A DNA stretch of 64,000 bases from Rhodoblastus sp963804045 (GTDB taxonomy: Bacteria > Pseudomonadota > Alphaproteobacteria > Rhizobiales > Beijerinckiaceae): the NCBI GenBank assembly GCA_963804045.1, contig CAWDOR010000021.1:1-64000 (forward strand), read 5' to 3'. The position numbers were made by a program, and so were the translations under genes. Positions within the stretch are counted from its first letter, which is position 1. Each line of letters starts with the position of its first letter. Positions 7,537 to 17,190 of this stretch are shown here, in pieces. The notes below the pieces were generated by a model. It saw nothing but the letters and a program-made list of their open reading frames with translations, was not told where the DNA came from and searched no databases.

Positions 7537-9900
7537 ATGAAATTCGTGAAGTTTGCGGTCGCCAGCGTTTTGATCGGCATTCCCGCTTTTTCTGCCGCTA
7601 GCGCCGCACGCGCGGATCAGGTGGTGGCTCTGCCGGAAATCGACGTGACCGCCGACACGCCGATCGCCGCGCGCCCAGCGCCCGTCGCCGGGCCATCGAC
7701 TTCGGGCGCAGGCCAGAGCGGCCCGCAGATTTTCGACGCGACCCCCGCCAATAACACCCGCGTCGACGCCGCCGCCATCGCCCGAACCAATTCCAGCAAT
7801 ATCACGGATACGCTCAACCGCGTCGCGCCCAGCGTCACGATTCAGGCGCCCTCGGGCAATCCTTTCCAGCCGGACGTGGAATATCGCGGCTTTGTCGCCT
7901 CGCCGGTGTCCGGCACGCCGCAGGGCCTAGCCGTTTACCAGAATGGCGTGCGCATCAACGAAGCCTTCGGCGATACGATGAACTGGGACATGATCCCGAC
8001 CTTCGCCATAGCCTCGATGGACCTGATCTCCAACAATCCCGCCTTCGGCCTCAATGCGCTCGGCGGCGCGCTGAACATCAGGATGAAGGACGGCTTCAAT
8101 TTCCAGGGCGGCAAGCTCGACGTTTCCGGCGGCTCCTATGGACGCGTCCAGGCCGGGCTGGAATATGGCAAACAGGTCGGCCAATTCGCCTTCTACGGCG
8201 CGCTGGAATATGCCCATGACGACGGCTACCGGCAAATGTCGGCCTCGACGGTGCGGCGCTTTTACGGCGATCTCGGCTATCGCAACGAGGGCAACGAGCT
8301 TCACCTGAACCTCGGTCTCGCCGATAATGCTTTCGGCGCCGCCGGGCCCGCGCCGATCCAGATGCTCCAGCAGAACTGGAGCAGCATCTATACCTCGCCG
8401 CAGTCTTCCGCCGACCAGATGGGCATGGTCAATCTCAACGGCAAATTCACGCTGTCGCCAACCTGGACCCTCAGCGCCGCGGCCTATGTCCGTCGCTTCG
8501 CGCAAACCACCGTGGACGGCAATCCCACCAATGCGCAACTCTGCGCCGATGGCGTGAACCTCTGCTACAACGATAATGTCACGCCGGCCAATGGGCTGAA
8601 TGGCAAGCAATTGCCGGCGAGCCTGTTCCCCGCCGGCGCCACGCTCGGCGAGATCGACCGCACGGCGACCACAACCACCAGCCTGGGAAGCTCGTTCCAG
8701 CTGAGCAACAGCGACACGCTGTTCGGTTTCAAGAACCACGCCAGTTTCGGCGCCTCTCTCGATTACGGCATGACCTCCTTTTCCGCCTCGTCCGAACTGG
8801 GCGTGTTCCAGCCCAATTATGCCCTGACCGGTTCTGGAATCTATCTCGGTCCCTCCGGCAATCCGGTCAGCGACGGCCCGGTCAGCCTGCACACCATCAA
8901 CCGCTATATCGGCGTCAACGCGCTCGACGCTTTCGAGGTCAATGACCGGCTGACCATTTCCGGCGGCGCCCGCATCAATATCGCCGCCATTTCGCTGTTC
9001 GACCAATTGGGCGGCGGCGTCAATGGCGAGCATGAATATGGCCATATCAATCCGGTGATCGGCTTGACCTACAAGATCGCGCCCGAACTCCAGGCCTACG
9101 CCTCCTACGCAGAATCCAACCGGGCGCCGACGCCGCTGGAGCTGGGCTGCGCCAATCCGCTGCAACCCTGCATTCTCGCCAATTTTCTGGTCTCCGACCC
9201 CAATCTGAAACAGGTGGTGGCGCGCACCTATGAGGCGGGTTTGCGCGGCCAGCACGATCTCGGCGACTGGGGATCGCTGGGCTGGAAACTGGGCGCCTTC
9301 CGCACGCGCAGCTCCAACGACATTTTGAGCATTCCCGATCCCTTCCAGCAGGGGTTCGGTTATTTCGCCAATGTCGGCGACACCTTGCGCCAGGGCGTCG
9401 AAACCCAGTTCAGCTATAAATACAAGGACGTGACGCTGCACGCCTCCTACACCTATATCGACGCCACCTTCCGCAGCGCCTTGACGCTGGCGTCCAACAG
9501 TCCCTCCGCCGACGTCAATGGCAATATTTACGTGGTTCCCGGCGACCAAATACCGATGGTCCCGCGCCACCGCATCAAATTCGCCGCCGATTGGGACGTG
9601 ACGTCCAAGGCCAAACTGGGAGCCGATCTGCTTTTCGTCGGTCCGCAGCGCTATGTCGGCGACGCCTCGAACCAGCAGCCGTCGCTGCCCGCCTATTTCA
9701 CCTTGGCGCTCAACGCCTCTTACAAGATCCTCGACAATGTCGAAATTTACGCGCGCGGCGAGAATATCTTGAACCGTCGCTATTACAGCTATGGGACTTT
9801 TTTCGACACCAGCCAGGTGTTCGCCGCTTTCTCCGATCCGCGCAGCGTGACGCCGGCGCAACCGCTTTCGGTCTATGCCGGCGTGAGGATCACCTTCTGA
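7537..9900 (+). CDS. TonB-dependent outer membrane receptor
   Basis: 787 residues. A signal peptide (~1-26, cut after ARA) is followed by a TonB-box-like LPEIDVTAD and a plug domain (~70-185: NITDTLNRVAPSVTIQ, VEYRGF, GLAVYQNGVRINE, GGALNIRMKDGF). The rest is a 22-strand barrel with typical features (YRNEGNELHLNLGL, ILNRRYYSYGTFF) ending in GVRITF with a terminal Phe for BAM recognition. It imports a ligand across the outer membrane with TonB/ExbBD energy; the ligand is not clear, though the plug is of the siderophore/metal-complex type. The start follows GGGGGGAAGAT. No TonB, ABC importer or FecIR-type regulators lie nearby. Confidence 0.85.
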   Translation: MKFVKFAVASVLIGIPAFSAASAARADQVVALPEIDVTADTPIAARPAPVAGPSTSGAGQSGPQIFDATPANNTRVDAAAIARTNSSNITDTLNRVAPSVTIQAPSGNPFQPDVEYRGFVASPVSGTPQGLAVYQNGVRINEAFGDTMNWDMIPTFAIASMDLISNNPAFGLNALGGALNIRMKDGFNFQGGKLDVSGGSYGRVQAGLEYGKQVGQFAFYGALEYAHDDGYRQMSASTVRRFYGDLGYRNEGNELHLNLGLADNAFGAAGPAPIQMLQQNWSSIYTSPQSSADQMGMVNLNGKFTLSPTWTLSAAAYVRRFAQTTVDGNPTNAQLCADGVNLCYNDNVTPANGLNGKQLPASLFPAGATLGEIDRTATTTTSLGSSFQLSNSDTLFGFKNHASFGASLDYGMTSFSASSELGVFQPNYALTGSGIYLGPSGNPVSDGPVSLHTINRYIGVNALDAFEVNDRLTISGGARINIAAISLFDQLGGGVNGEHEYGHINPVIGLTYKIAPELQAYASYAESNRAPTPLELGCANPLQPCILANFLVSDPNLKQVVARTYEAGLRGQHDLGDWGSLGWKLGAFRTRSSNDILSIPDPFQQGFGYFANVGDTLRQGVETQFSYKYKDVTLHASYTYIDATFRSALTLASNSPSADVNGNIYVVPGDQIPMVPRHRIKFAADWDVTSKAKLGADLLFVGPQRYVGDASNQQPSLPAYFTLALNASYKILDNVEIYARGENILNRRYYSYGTFFDTSQVFAAFSDPRSVTPAQPLSVYAGVRITF

Positions 9901-9908
9901 GCGCCGGC

Positions 9909-11357
9909 TCACGCTTCGTCGAACAGCCCTGAGGCGCGCAGCCGGGCCCGATAGCGCGCGCCGACGGCATCGGGCGAAAAAATCACGCCGGGGTCTGGCG
10001 CCGGCTTGCGGCCGAGCCGCACAGCTTCGCGCATGGCTGCCGCCGCGGCGGAAATATCGGGATCGGCCCAGGCTTGATCGGCGCCCCAGCAATAGTCGCC
10101 GGGTCCGATCGGCGTCATTCGCGCTTCGACAAAAAGCTGTTGGCCGCACTCGGAGAAATCGAGATTGCCGGACCAATAAGTGGCGACGACCGTTTTGCGC
10201 AACAGCAAGGCCTCGGCGATTGGGCGGCCAAATCCCTCCGCCCTGTGCAGGGATACCAGGCAATCGCTGGCCGCCAGCAGCGCCATGGTGCGCGGACGCG
10301 GCCAGGACTCGTCGATGAAGCGGATGCGCGGGTCGCCGGCGGCGCCAAGCTGCAAGTCCCGCCAAAGCTGCGGCGCGGCCGCGGCGCGCATCGCCTTGAC
10401 CACCAGCAGGACATCGCCGACCTCGGCCGAAAACGCCTTGCGGAAGGCGGCGATGGCGGCGCTGGGATTCTTGCGGTTATAGCCGGAATTGACGTCGAAC
10501 AGCGTGACGAAGACATAGGCCTGTTCGGGCAGGTCAAAGGGCGCGCGCTCGGCGGAAACCTGTGGAAGGATCACCGCCGAGGGCATGTCCACGACTGGAA
10601 CCGGCGACGAAAGCTCATAGGCGCGGCGGACGAAGGCGCTGATCGCCCAGATTTCATCCGCCAGCAGGTAGCAGAATTCCAGGGTTGCGGGCCAGAGCGG
10701 CAGCTCCCAGGGCCAAATGCAGACCGTCCGGCGTCCCGCCCAGGTCGCGGAGCCGTGGACACAGAAATAACGAAATGTCTCGAGCGCCGACATGACGAAG
10801 ACATTGGTCTCATAGACCGGGACCTCGACGATCGGGGCGGCGAATTCATGCTGTTCAAGGCCGATGTCGGCGCCCACGGGCGCGTCGACAAGCACATGGG
10901 GAATTTGGGCGGCGGCCATGGCGGCGGCGGCGCAGCGCACATCCTCGCCAACGCCCAATTGCGCGTGGAGATGGCCGAACAGATTGACGCCGCCCGACGG
11001 CGCGCGGCCCGGCGGCGGCGAGGCTGGCGATGTCGAGCCTTGTTCGGACAGGTAAAGCGCCCGAACCTCCGGCCGGGCGAAGGCTTCTCGCAATACGCCA
11101 TATTCGCGGCGGCCGAATTCGAGCTGCCAGGACAGGAAGGCCTTGCGCCCCTCCGGCTTTTCCAGATCGAAGATTTCCATCAAGTCCGGACGGGTCAGCC
11201 AGATGCCGACGCTCACGGCCAGCACCGGCCAAGTCGAACCGGGCAGGCCGTCAAGCGGCTCGAAAAAAACCAGATAGGGCGCCGCCGCCTGCCTCCGCCG
11301 CCGTCGCGCGAAGCATGACAATAATGTCGCTATGCGCTCGACGACCTGCCAATCCAT
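9909..11357 (-). CDS. Glycosyltransferase family 4-like protein
   Basis: 482 residues. The C-terminal half has the GT-B donor-site signature: FDVNSGYNRKNPSAAI, then DCLVSLHRAEGFGRPIAEAL and VVATYWSGNLDF, the E-x7-E region of GT4 enzymes. The N-terminal ~110 residues are a separate, unrecognised extension, followed by the acceptor domain starting VNLFGHLHAQLGVGEDVR. It should transfer a sugar from a nucleotide or lipid donor in the cytoplasm. It is the last gene of the minus-strand run containing the type I secretion proteins and a Sel1 protein, which suggests the sugar goes to an exported polymer or protein. It converges with the TonB receptor, eight bases apart. Confidence 0.75.
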   Translation of the reverse strand: MDWQVVERIATLLSCFARRRRRQAAAPYLVFFEPLDGLPGSTWPVLAVSVGIWLTRPDLMEIFDLEKPEGRKAFLSWQLEFGRREYGVLREAFARPEVRALYLSEQGSTSPASPPPGRAPSGGVNLFGHLHAQLGVGEDVRCAAAAMAAAQIPHVLVDAPVGADIGLEQHEFAAPIVEVPVYETNVFVMSALETFRYFCVHGSATWAGRRTVCIWPWELPLWPATLEFCYLLADEIWAISAFVRRAYELSSPVPVVDMPSAVILPQVSAERAPFDLPEQAYVFVTLFDVNSGYNRKNPSAAIAAFRKAFSAEVGDVLLVVKAMRAAAAPQLWRDLQLGAAGDPRIRFIDESWPRPRTMALLAASDCLVSLHRAEGFGRPIAEALLLRKTVVATYWSGNLDFSECGQQLFVEARMTPIGPGDYCWGADQAWADPDISAAAAAMREAVRLGRKPAPDPGVIFSPDAVGARYRARLRASGLFDEA

Positions 11358-11436
11358 TGCCTGAAGTCCTTCATGATCCCGCCGGCGCCCCGGAACGATC
11401 GCCCCGAGCCTCCCGGCAAGGCGCCCGGCTGTCGCA

Positions 11437-13365
11437 TCAGCGCGCGGATTTCACCTCGGCGCCGCTGGTTTTGGCGGCGTTGGGCGCGCCCGTCAACGCG
11501 CCCAAAGCCTCGGCGCGCTTGATCATTTCCCCGCCTTTTTCGGCGTCGGCCTCCACGCCCAGTCCCTGGGCGACCATGACGCCGAGATTGTAGAGCGCCA
11601 TGGCGTGACCGGCGCGCGCCGCGCGCTCATACCAGACAACTGCGGTTTCAAGGTTTTTTTCGACGCCGCCGCCAGTGCAATAGAGCACGCCGAACTGGAA
11701 TTGCGCCGGCGCGAAATCGGCCTCCGCCGCGCGTTGCAACCATTTCGCGCCCTCGGCGAGCGAAGCCTCGTCCTTGCGCTCGAGCAGGTGGTTGGCGATG
11801 ATATGCTGCGCCATGGGATTGCCGGCGCGCGCGGCATTGAGATAGTGATTCAGCGCGTCTTGCGGGCTCGCCCGCGCCGGATCGTAATGACCTGCGTAGA
11901 AATGGCCCAGTTGCAGCGAGGCCGCGACATGGCCGCCGCTTGCGGCGTCGCGCAGCAGAGCCTCCGCCGCGTCGGGATTTTGCGAAACGTCGCGCCCCTG
12001 CAAATAAATCATCGCCAATTGGGTCTTGGCGACGCCATCCCCGGCGGCCGACGCCTCCGTGAGCAATTCGACGGCGCGCGGCGCGTTGCGGGCGCCGGCG
12101 GCGCCCTGAAGATGCAGTTCGGCAAGCTTGACCTTGGCTTCGCGAATGCCGTTCTCGGCGGCGAATTCGCACCAGCGCAGCGCCTCGCCGAGATCCTGCT
12201 CGACGCCCTGGCCGTTCTGGAGAAAAACCGCAATGTTGAAGGCCGCCGTAGGATGACCCTGTTCGGCCGCCTGGAGGAACCAGCGCGCGGCGTCGCGGAG
12301 ATTGACCGGCACGCCAATGCCATTGGCCGAGAGGCGACCGCAGATGAACTGGGCGTTGACGTCGCCCTTTTCCGCCGCCCGGCGGCGCCAGACCGCCGCC
12401 TCGCGCCAGTCCGGCGCCACGGCGCCGCCCTGGCTGTAAAAATCGGCGAGCGCAACGATCGCCGGCAGATAATCCTGTTTCGCCGATTTGCGCAGATAGG
12501 TCTCGACGCGATCGAGATCGACGGCGACGCCCGCGCCGCGCTGCAGCATGCCCGCGTAGTGAAACTGGGCGAACGCATCGTTATTATCCGCCGCCAGGCC
12601 CATGTAATGCGCTGCCAGTTCGGGGTCGGCGGCTTCGCCGGCGGCGCCCTGGCCGTAAATGGTCGCCATGGCCAGTTGGGCGCTGCGGTGGCCATTGTCG
12701 GCGGCGCGGCGATACCATTCCACGCCCTTGGCCGGATCGGCCTCGCAACCCAGCCCTCTATACTGAATATCGCCCAGCGCGAATTGCGAGGACAGGTCGC
12801 CGCCCCGCGCCCCCTGTTCGAAATAGGCGACCGCCTTCGCGTAATCCTTGGGCGCGACCCATCCCTCGACATGCAACGCGCCCAGCAAGCCATAGGCGGC
12901 GGCCTCGCCTCCTGCGGCGGCGCGTTCGAGCCATTGAATCGCCTGTTCGGGATCGGCGGGCTGACGGCCAAAATGGCCAAAAAAGGCTTCGCTCACCCGT
13001 TCGGCGGCCTCGGCGTCGCGGGTGGTGCGGCTCCAAAGTTCCGGCACGGGCGTGCTGGCGCCCTGCAACAGAGCGCGGCCAAGGCTGAATTGCGAGGGCG
13101 CATGACCCGCCTCGGCGGCGCGGCGATGCCAGAGCATGGCGTCCGCCTGATTCCAGCCAACACCGCGCCCACACTCATAGAGCCGGGCGATTTCATAGGC
13201 GCTTTCGACATCGCCGGCGGCATAGGCGCGCATCCAGAATTTCAGCGCGCCGTGAATTTCCTCCTCGTCGCGGGCATGTTCGGCGCGCCGCTTGAGCCAG
13301 CCAACCAGCCGCCGGTCCGCGGCGGCGCGCGCGCGCGCCGCCGCCTTGCGCAGCAATTTTCTCAT
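11437..13365 (-). CDS. Sel1-like repeat protein
   Basis: 642 residues made almost entirely of about fifteen 36-residue Sel1 (TPR-like) repeats, with signatures such as AMLWHRRAAEAGHAPSQFSLG and AVEWYRRAADNGHRSAQLAMA. The first ~45 residues are basic and lack a signal peptide. Sel1 proteins are adaptors for protein complexes. Its start codon overlaps the hlyD-like stop by four bases (ATGA type), so the two are translationally coupled; this places it with the secretion system, perhaps as a scaffold for the exporter or the downstream glycosyltransferase. The actual partner is unknown. Confidence 0.85.
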   Translation of the reverse strand: MRKLLRKAAARARAAADRRLVGWLKRRAEHARDEEEIHGALKFWMRAYAAGDVESAYEIARLYECGRGVGWNQADAMLWHRRAAEAGHAPSQFSLGRALLQGASTPVPELWSRTTRDAEAAERVSEAFFGHFGRQPADPEQAIQWLERAAAGGEAAAYGLLGALHVEGWVAPKDYAKAVAYFEQGARGGDLSSQFALGDIQYRGLGCEADPAKGVEWYRRAADNGHRSAQLAMATIYGQGAAGEAADPELAAHYMGLAADNNDAFAQFHYAGMLQRGAGVAVDLDRVETYLRKSAKQDYLPAIVALADFYSQGGAVAPDWREAAVWRRRAAEKGDVNAQFICGRLSANGIGVPVNLRDAARWFLQAAEQGHPTAAFNIAVFLQNGQGVEQDLGEALRWCEFAAENGIREAKVKLAELHLQGAAGARNAPRAVELLTEASAAGDGVAKTQLAMIYLQGRDVSQNPDAAEALLRDAASGGHVAASLQLGHFYAGHYDPARASPQDALNHYLNAARAGNPMAQHIIANHLLERKDEASLAEGAKWLQRAAEADFAPAQFQFGVLYCTGGGVEKNLETAVVWYERAARAGHAMALYNLGVMVAQGLGVEADAEKGGEMIKRAEALGALTGAPNAAKTSGAEVKSAR

Positions 13366-14705
13366 GGCTCGCGCATCGCCTCGCCCGCGCCGCGGATCAG
13401 GCCGTCCATCAGATACATGGCGACCGAGCGGCGTCCGACCTTCATGTCCGCGCTGAGCGTCATGCCCGGCATCAGGCGGAAGTTTTCGGGAACCTTGACG
13501 AAATGATTCCCGTCGATGGCTATGCGCACCCGATAATAGGGTTCGGCCGGCTGTCCGGTGTCCTCATTGGTGGTGAAGGCGCCTTCGCTGATCCATTTGA
13601 CATGGCCCTCGGCATAGCCATGTTCCGCGACGTTGAAGGCGTCGACCTTCAACACCGCGGGATCGCCGACGCGCAGGAAGCCTATATCGCGCGAGGCGAC
13701 ATTGACCTCGGCCTCGACCGGCACGCCGACCGGCATGGCCGTCATGAGTTCGTCGCCCTCCTTCAGCACCGAGCCGACCGAAAGCTTGGCGACGGTCAGA
13801 ATGATGGAGTCCTGCTGGGCCGCGATCCGCACGAGATCGCTGTGTTTCTGCGCCTTTTCCAACTGCGCCAGAGCGCCGTCGCGCGTGTTGCGCGCGGTGA
13901 CCAGATCCTGGCTGATCGTTGTGCTCCACTGCTGGACGAAGGCCTCGTGGTCGGCCCTGGCCGAGGACAATTGCGCCTGGGCTTCGTTCATCCCATTGTT
14001 CAGGTTTTCCAGGGTGCGCAGCAATTCGACGCGCTGATCCTTGGAACTGAGCTGGTTCAGCAGCGACCCCGCGCCGGAGGCCAGAAGCTTGGTGCGCATG
14101 GCCTCCACCTGGGCGGCGATGTCGAGACGCTCTTTGTAACGGGCGATATCGCCCTTGGTCTTGGCGAGCGTCGCCTCGGCCAGCTTCTCCTTCTCGGCGA
14201 AACTGTCGATTTGCGCCCGATATTGGGCAAAGCGTTGGGTATAAAGCGCCTTCTGGATGTCGTTGTAATGCGCCTGGGTCGGATCCCTGGTCGGCGGAAA
14301 TTCCAGCGGTGCGCCGGAAAGTTCGGCCTCGTCGCGAAGAATCTGGGCGTTGAGGCTGGACACCTGCTGCTGGAACTGGGTCACATCGGCGGCGGCGAAG
14401 GTCGGATCGAGCGTCGCCAGAACCTGGCCCTTGTGGACGAGATCGCCGGGATGAACATCGATGCTCTTGATGATCGAAGGGTCGAGCGCCTGGAAGACAT
14501 TGCGCGGCGCGGTCAGCACCACCTTGCCGGCCGAACTGGTGATGACCCGGTCGAGCTTCATGAAAACAATCAGCGCGACAAAAACCAGAACCATCCCCGT
14601 CATCACATGCATGGTCATGCGGATCGAAAACGGCTCCGGCGTCTCGCGGATCGCGGCGATTTCCGACTGGAAGGAGCGGATTGTGGCATGCGCGGATTTA
14701 GACAA
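13362..14705 (-). CDS. HlyD-family membrane fusion protein of type I secretion
   Basis: 447 residues. One N-terminal membrane helix (about 33-50, MTGMVLVFVALIVF), then a lipoyl half-motif (SIDVHPGDLVHKGQVLATLD), a long coiled-coil hairpin (~95-290), the second lipoyl half (ILTVAKLSVGSVLKEGDELM) and a beta-barrel ending VGRRSVAMYLMDGLIRGAGE. This is the periplasmic adaptor that joins an ABC exporter to an outer-membrane TolC channel. It overlaps the ABC transporter gene by eight bases and the Sel1 gene by four, so all three form one operon. No TolC homologue is in the window. Confidence 0.9.
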   Translation of the reverse strand: MSKSAHATIRSFQSEIAAIRETPEPFSIRMTMHVMTGMVLVFVALIVFMKLDRVITSSAGKVVLTAPRNVFQALDPSIIKSIDVHPGDLVHKGQVLATLDPTFAAADVTQFQQQVSSLNAQILRDEAELSGAPLEFPPTRDPTQAHYNDIQKALYTQRFAQYRAQIDSFAEKEKLAEATLAKTKGDIARYKERLDIAAQVEAMRTKLLASGAGSLLNQLSSKDQRVELLRTLENLNNGMNEAQAQLSSARADHEAFVQQWSTTISQDLVTARNTRDGALAQLEKAQKHSDLVRIAAQQDSIILTVAKLSVGSVLKEGDELMTAMPVGVPVEAEVNVASRDIGFLRVGDPAVLKVDAFNVAEHGYAEGHVKWISEGAFTTNEDTGQPAEPYYRVRIAIDGNHFVKVPENFRLMPGMTLSADMKVGRRSVAMYLMDGLIRGAGEAMREP

Positions 14706-16926
14706 GTTTGGCGCCCCTCGTCATAGCCCCGACGGCTGCGGCCTCGATATGGCCGTTTTGCTGCAGCCACAGGCCGCGATAGATCTCGCAGCGCTCCAGC
14801 AGCACGGGATGCGGCGCCATATCCAGAACCTGGCCGCGCTCCAACACCAGAATCTGGTCGGAATGGACCAGCGACGACAGGCGGTGGGAAATGGCGATCA
14901 CCGTGCGGCCCTTGGCGATCTTGCGGATATTGGCGTTGACGATGGTTTCCGAATCCGGATCGAGGGCGCTGGTGGCCTCGTCGAAAATCAGAATGCGCGG
15001 ATCGAGGATCATGCAGCGGGCGATGGCCAGACGCTGGCGCTGGCCGCCCGACAGGTTGGGCGATCCCTCGTAGATATAGGTGTCGTAGCCGCGCGGCAAA
15101 CGATCGATGAACTCCTCGGCGCCGGCGAGACGCGCGGCGCGCACCACTTCCTCGAATGTCGCGTGGGGCTTGGCGACGATGATATTTTCGCGGATCGTGC
15201 CGCGGAACAGGAAGTTTTCCTGCAGCACCACGCCGAGATTTCGGCGCAGATGAGCGGTATTATATTCGCGCACATCGACGCCATCGATCTTGATCAGGCC
15301 CTCGTAATCGGAATGCAGGCGCTGCAGCAGACGGGTCACGGTGGTCTTGCCCGAGCCCGAACGGCCGACCACGCCAAGCGTCGCGCCAACCGGAATTTCG
15401 AAGGTGACGTCGTCGAGCGCCGGGCTGAGCGCGCCCTGATAGGTGAAGCGCACCTTGGAAAATTCCACATGGCCGGACAGCGGCTTGCGCACGCCGCCTT
15501 CGCCCCGGCCCTCTTCCGGCGGCCGGTTGACCAAGCGGCGCACGATCTCGACGGCGGCGCGCGCCTCGTCGAGCTTGCCGATCAAATTCGCCATTTGCAT
15601 CAGCGGTCCGGCGACGCGCTGGGACAGCATCAGAAAGGCGAAGAGCGCGCCGATATAGACGGGATCATTGGTGGTCAGGGCCATATAGACGCCCACGGCA
15701 TAGGAGCCGGTGACGGCGAGCCGCTCCAACGGACGCACGCCAACCTGGACGACGGCCGAAAGCCAGGACATTTTGTCGGTCGCCTTGGCGACCCGCGCCA
15801 CCAGAACGTCCCATTCCTGCTTCTGGCGGGCCTCCAGCGCCAAGGATTTCACCGTGCGAATCCCGGCGAGGTTTTGGTAGAGGAACGAGCCGCGCGCGGT
15901 CTGCGCCTCGATCACCTTGGCGTTCGCCTTGCGCAGCGGCGGCAGCATCAGCAGCAACCAGGCCACGATCAGCCCGCAAAAAGCCAGGACGATGAAGGTC
16001 AGCAGCGGACTGAAGGCGAACATCACCGGCAGGAAAACCAGCAAAGTCAGCGAATCCAGCACTGTGCCGAACAATTGCCCGGTGAGAAAATCGCGAATTT
16101 TCCACAATTCGTTGATTTCATACATGACAATGCCGACTTCGGTCCGCTCGTAGAAATCGATCGGCAGGCCAAGCACCTTGTCGAACATATATTCGGACAG
16201 GCGAACATCGACGCGTGAGGTCAGAAACAACAAAAGATAGGAGCGCAAATAGGAGAAGATCGTCTCGCAGACGATGATCAGGCCCATGCCCAAGGTGAGC
16301 ACGGTGAAAGTGCTCATGGCGTGGTAATAAATGACCTTGTCGCCGATGAGGCGCCAGTACATGATCGGCGCCAAAGCTAGAAAGCTCAAAATCAGGGCGC
16401 TGATGACAATGTCGCGCACCAGCCGCCGCTCGCGGAACAGCAAGGCGGCGATAAATCCGAGGCTGAAGGGCTGCTCCTCATCGGCCAGATCGTAGGAGCG
16501 GCGCACCAGCACCACCTCCCCGGTCCAAACTTCCTGGAAACGCGCCCAATCGACGAAAAGCTCGGCGCCCTCGGCGGCGTTGGGATCGAGCAGTGTCACG
16601 CCGAGCTGCTCCTGCTCGCCGGTCTTGACCCGCGCCAAAACCAGACTGACGCCAGTCTTCAACCGGACGATAGCGGGAACCGCCTTGCCGAGCTGGGCCA
16701 ACCCCTCCCAGTCGAGATGCACCACCCTGGCCTTGAGTTCCGCGCGGCGGGCGCAATGGATCAATTGCGGATAATCGACGCTTTCGCTGGCCAGCACATT
16801 GTCGCGCACGATGTCGAGCGGCGTCAAAGCCAGCCCATGATGCGCGGAGACCATGCAAAGGCATTGCAGCGCCGACTTATCCTCGAAGCCAGCGCTTGCC
16901 GCCGGAAGAGCCTCGCCTTTTTCCAT
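14698..16926 (-). CDS. Type I secretion ABC transporter with degenerate C39-like domain
   Basis: 742 residues in the HlyB/bacteriocin-exporter layout. Residues ~15-140 are a C39-like domain in which the region of the catalytic Cys reads KSALQCLCMV, with Ser at the catalytic position by my alignment, so it probably binds substrate without cleaving. Residues ~155-430 hold six membrane helices. The ATPase has Walker A (GRSGSGKTT), Q-loop (VVLQEN), signature (LSGGQRQRLA), Walker B (ILIFDEATSALD) and H-loop (AISHRLS). It drives one-step export through the HlyD partner and a TolC channel. First gene of the minus-strand operon; the substrate is not evident in the window (no RTX repeat protein seen). 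Confidence 0.88.
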   Translation of the reverse strand: MEKGEALPAASAGFEDKSALQCLCMVSAHHGLALTPLDIVRDNVLASESVDYPQLIHCARRAELKARVVHLDWEGLAQLGKAVPAIVRLKTGVSLVLARVKTGEQEQLGVTLLDPNAAEGAELFVDWARFQEVWTGEVVLVRRSYDLADEEQPFSLGFIAALLFRERRLVRDIVISALILSFLALAPIMYWRLIGDKVIYYHAMSTFTVLTLGMGLIIVCETIFSYLRSYLLLFLTSRVDVRLSEYMFDKVLGLPIDFYERTEVGIVMYEINELWKIRDFLTGQLFGTVLDSLTLLVFLPVMFAFSPLLTFIVLAFCGLIVAWLLLMLPPLRKANAKVIEAQTARGSFLYQNLAGIRTVKSLALEARQKQEWDVLVARVAKATDKMSWLSAVVQVGVRPLERLAVTGSYAVGVYMALTTNDPVYIGALFAFLMLSQRVAGPLMQMANLIGKLDEARAAVEIVRRLVNRPPEEGRGEGGVRKPLSGHVEFSKVRFTYQGALSPALDDVTFEIPVGATLGVVGRSGSGKTTVTRLLQRLHSDYEGLIKIDGVDVREYNTAHLRRNLGVVLQENFLFRGTIRENIIVAKPHATFEEVVRAARLAGAEEFIDRLPRGYDTYIYEGSPNLSGGQRQRLAIARCMILDPRILIFDEATSALDPDSETIVNANIRKIAKGRTVIAISHRLSSLVHSDQILVLERGQVLDMAPHPVLLERCEIYRGLWLQQNGHIEAAAVGAMTRGAKLV

Positions 16927-17038
16927 CGTCTATCCACAAGTGTCGAATTTTAATTATTCTTATACCTTGCCTACAGTTCATGCGCAAGTTGCGGAAACTT
17001 GGCAGGCAACGTCCACCAAACACCAAGAGGGAGTGGGC

Positions 17039-17083
17039 TTAACCATAATATTGATTGTGCCGAATATTCATGCTCGTGGTTAA
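17039..17083. promoter_or_regulatory. Palindromic element in divergent intergenic region
   Basis: TTAACCA (17039-17045) and TGGTTAA (17077-17083) form a perfect inverted repeat around two AATATT copies. It lies between the divergent exporter operon and the DUF6492 gene, in an AT-rich stretch, and could be an operator for either. No regulator is assigned. Confidence 0.35.
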
Positions 17084-17190
17084 AATTGGCGTTCCAGCCT
17101 GGCGCGCAACATGCCCGCGGCGGCGGTTTTTTGCCCTTGCGGACCGGCAAGGCGCAAGCTATCGATGGTTCGCGTGCTGGAGCGCCAGAA

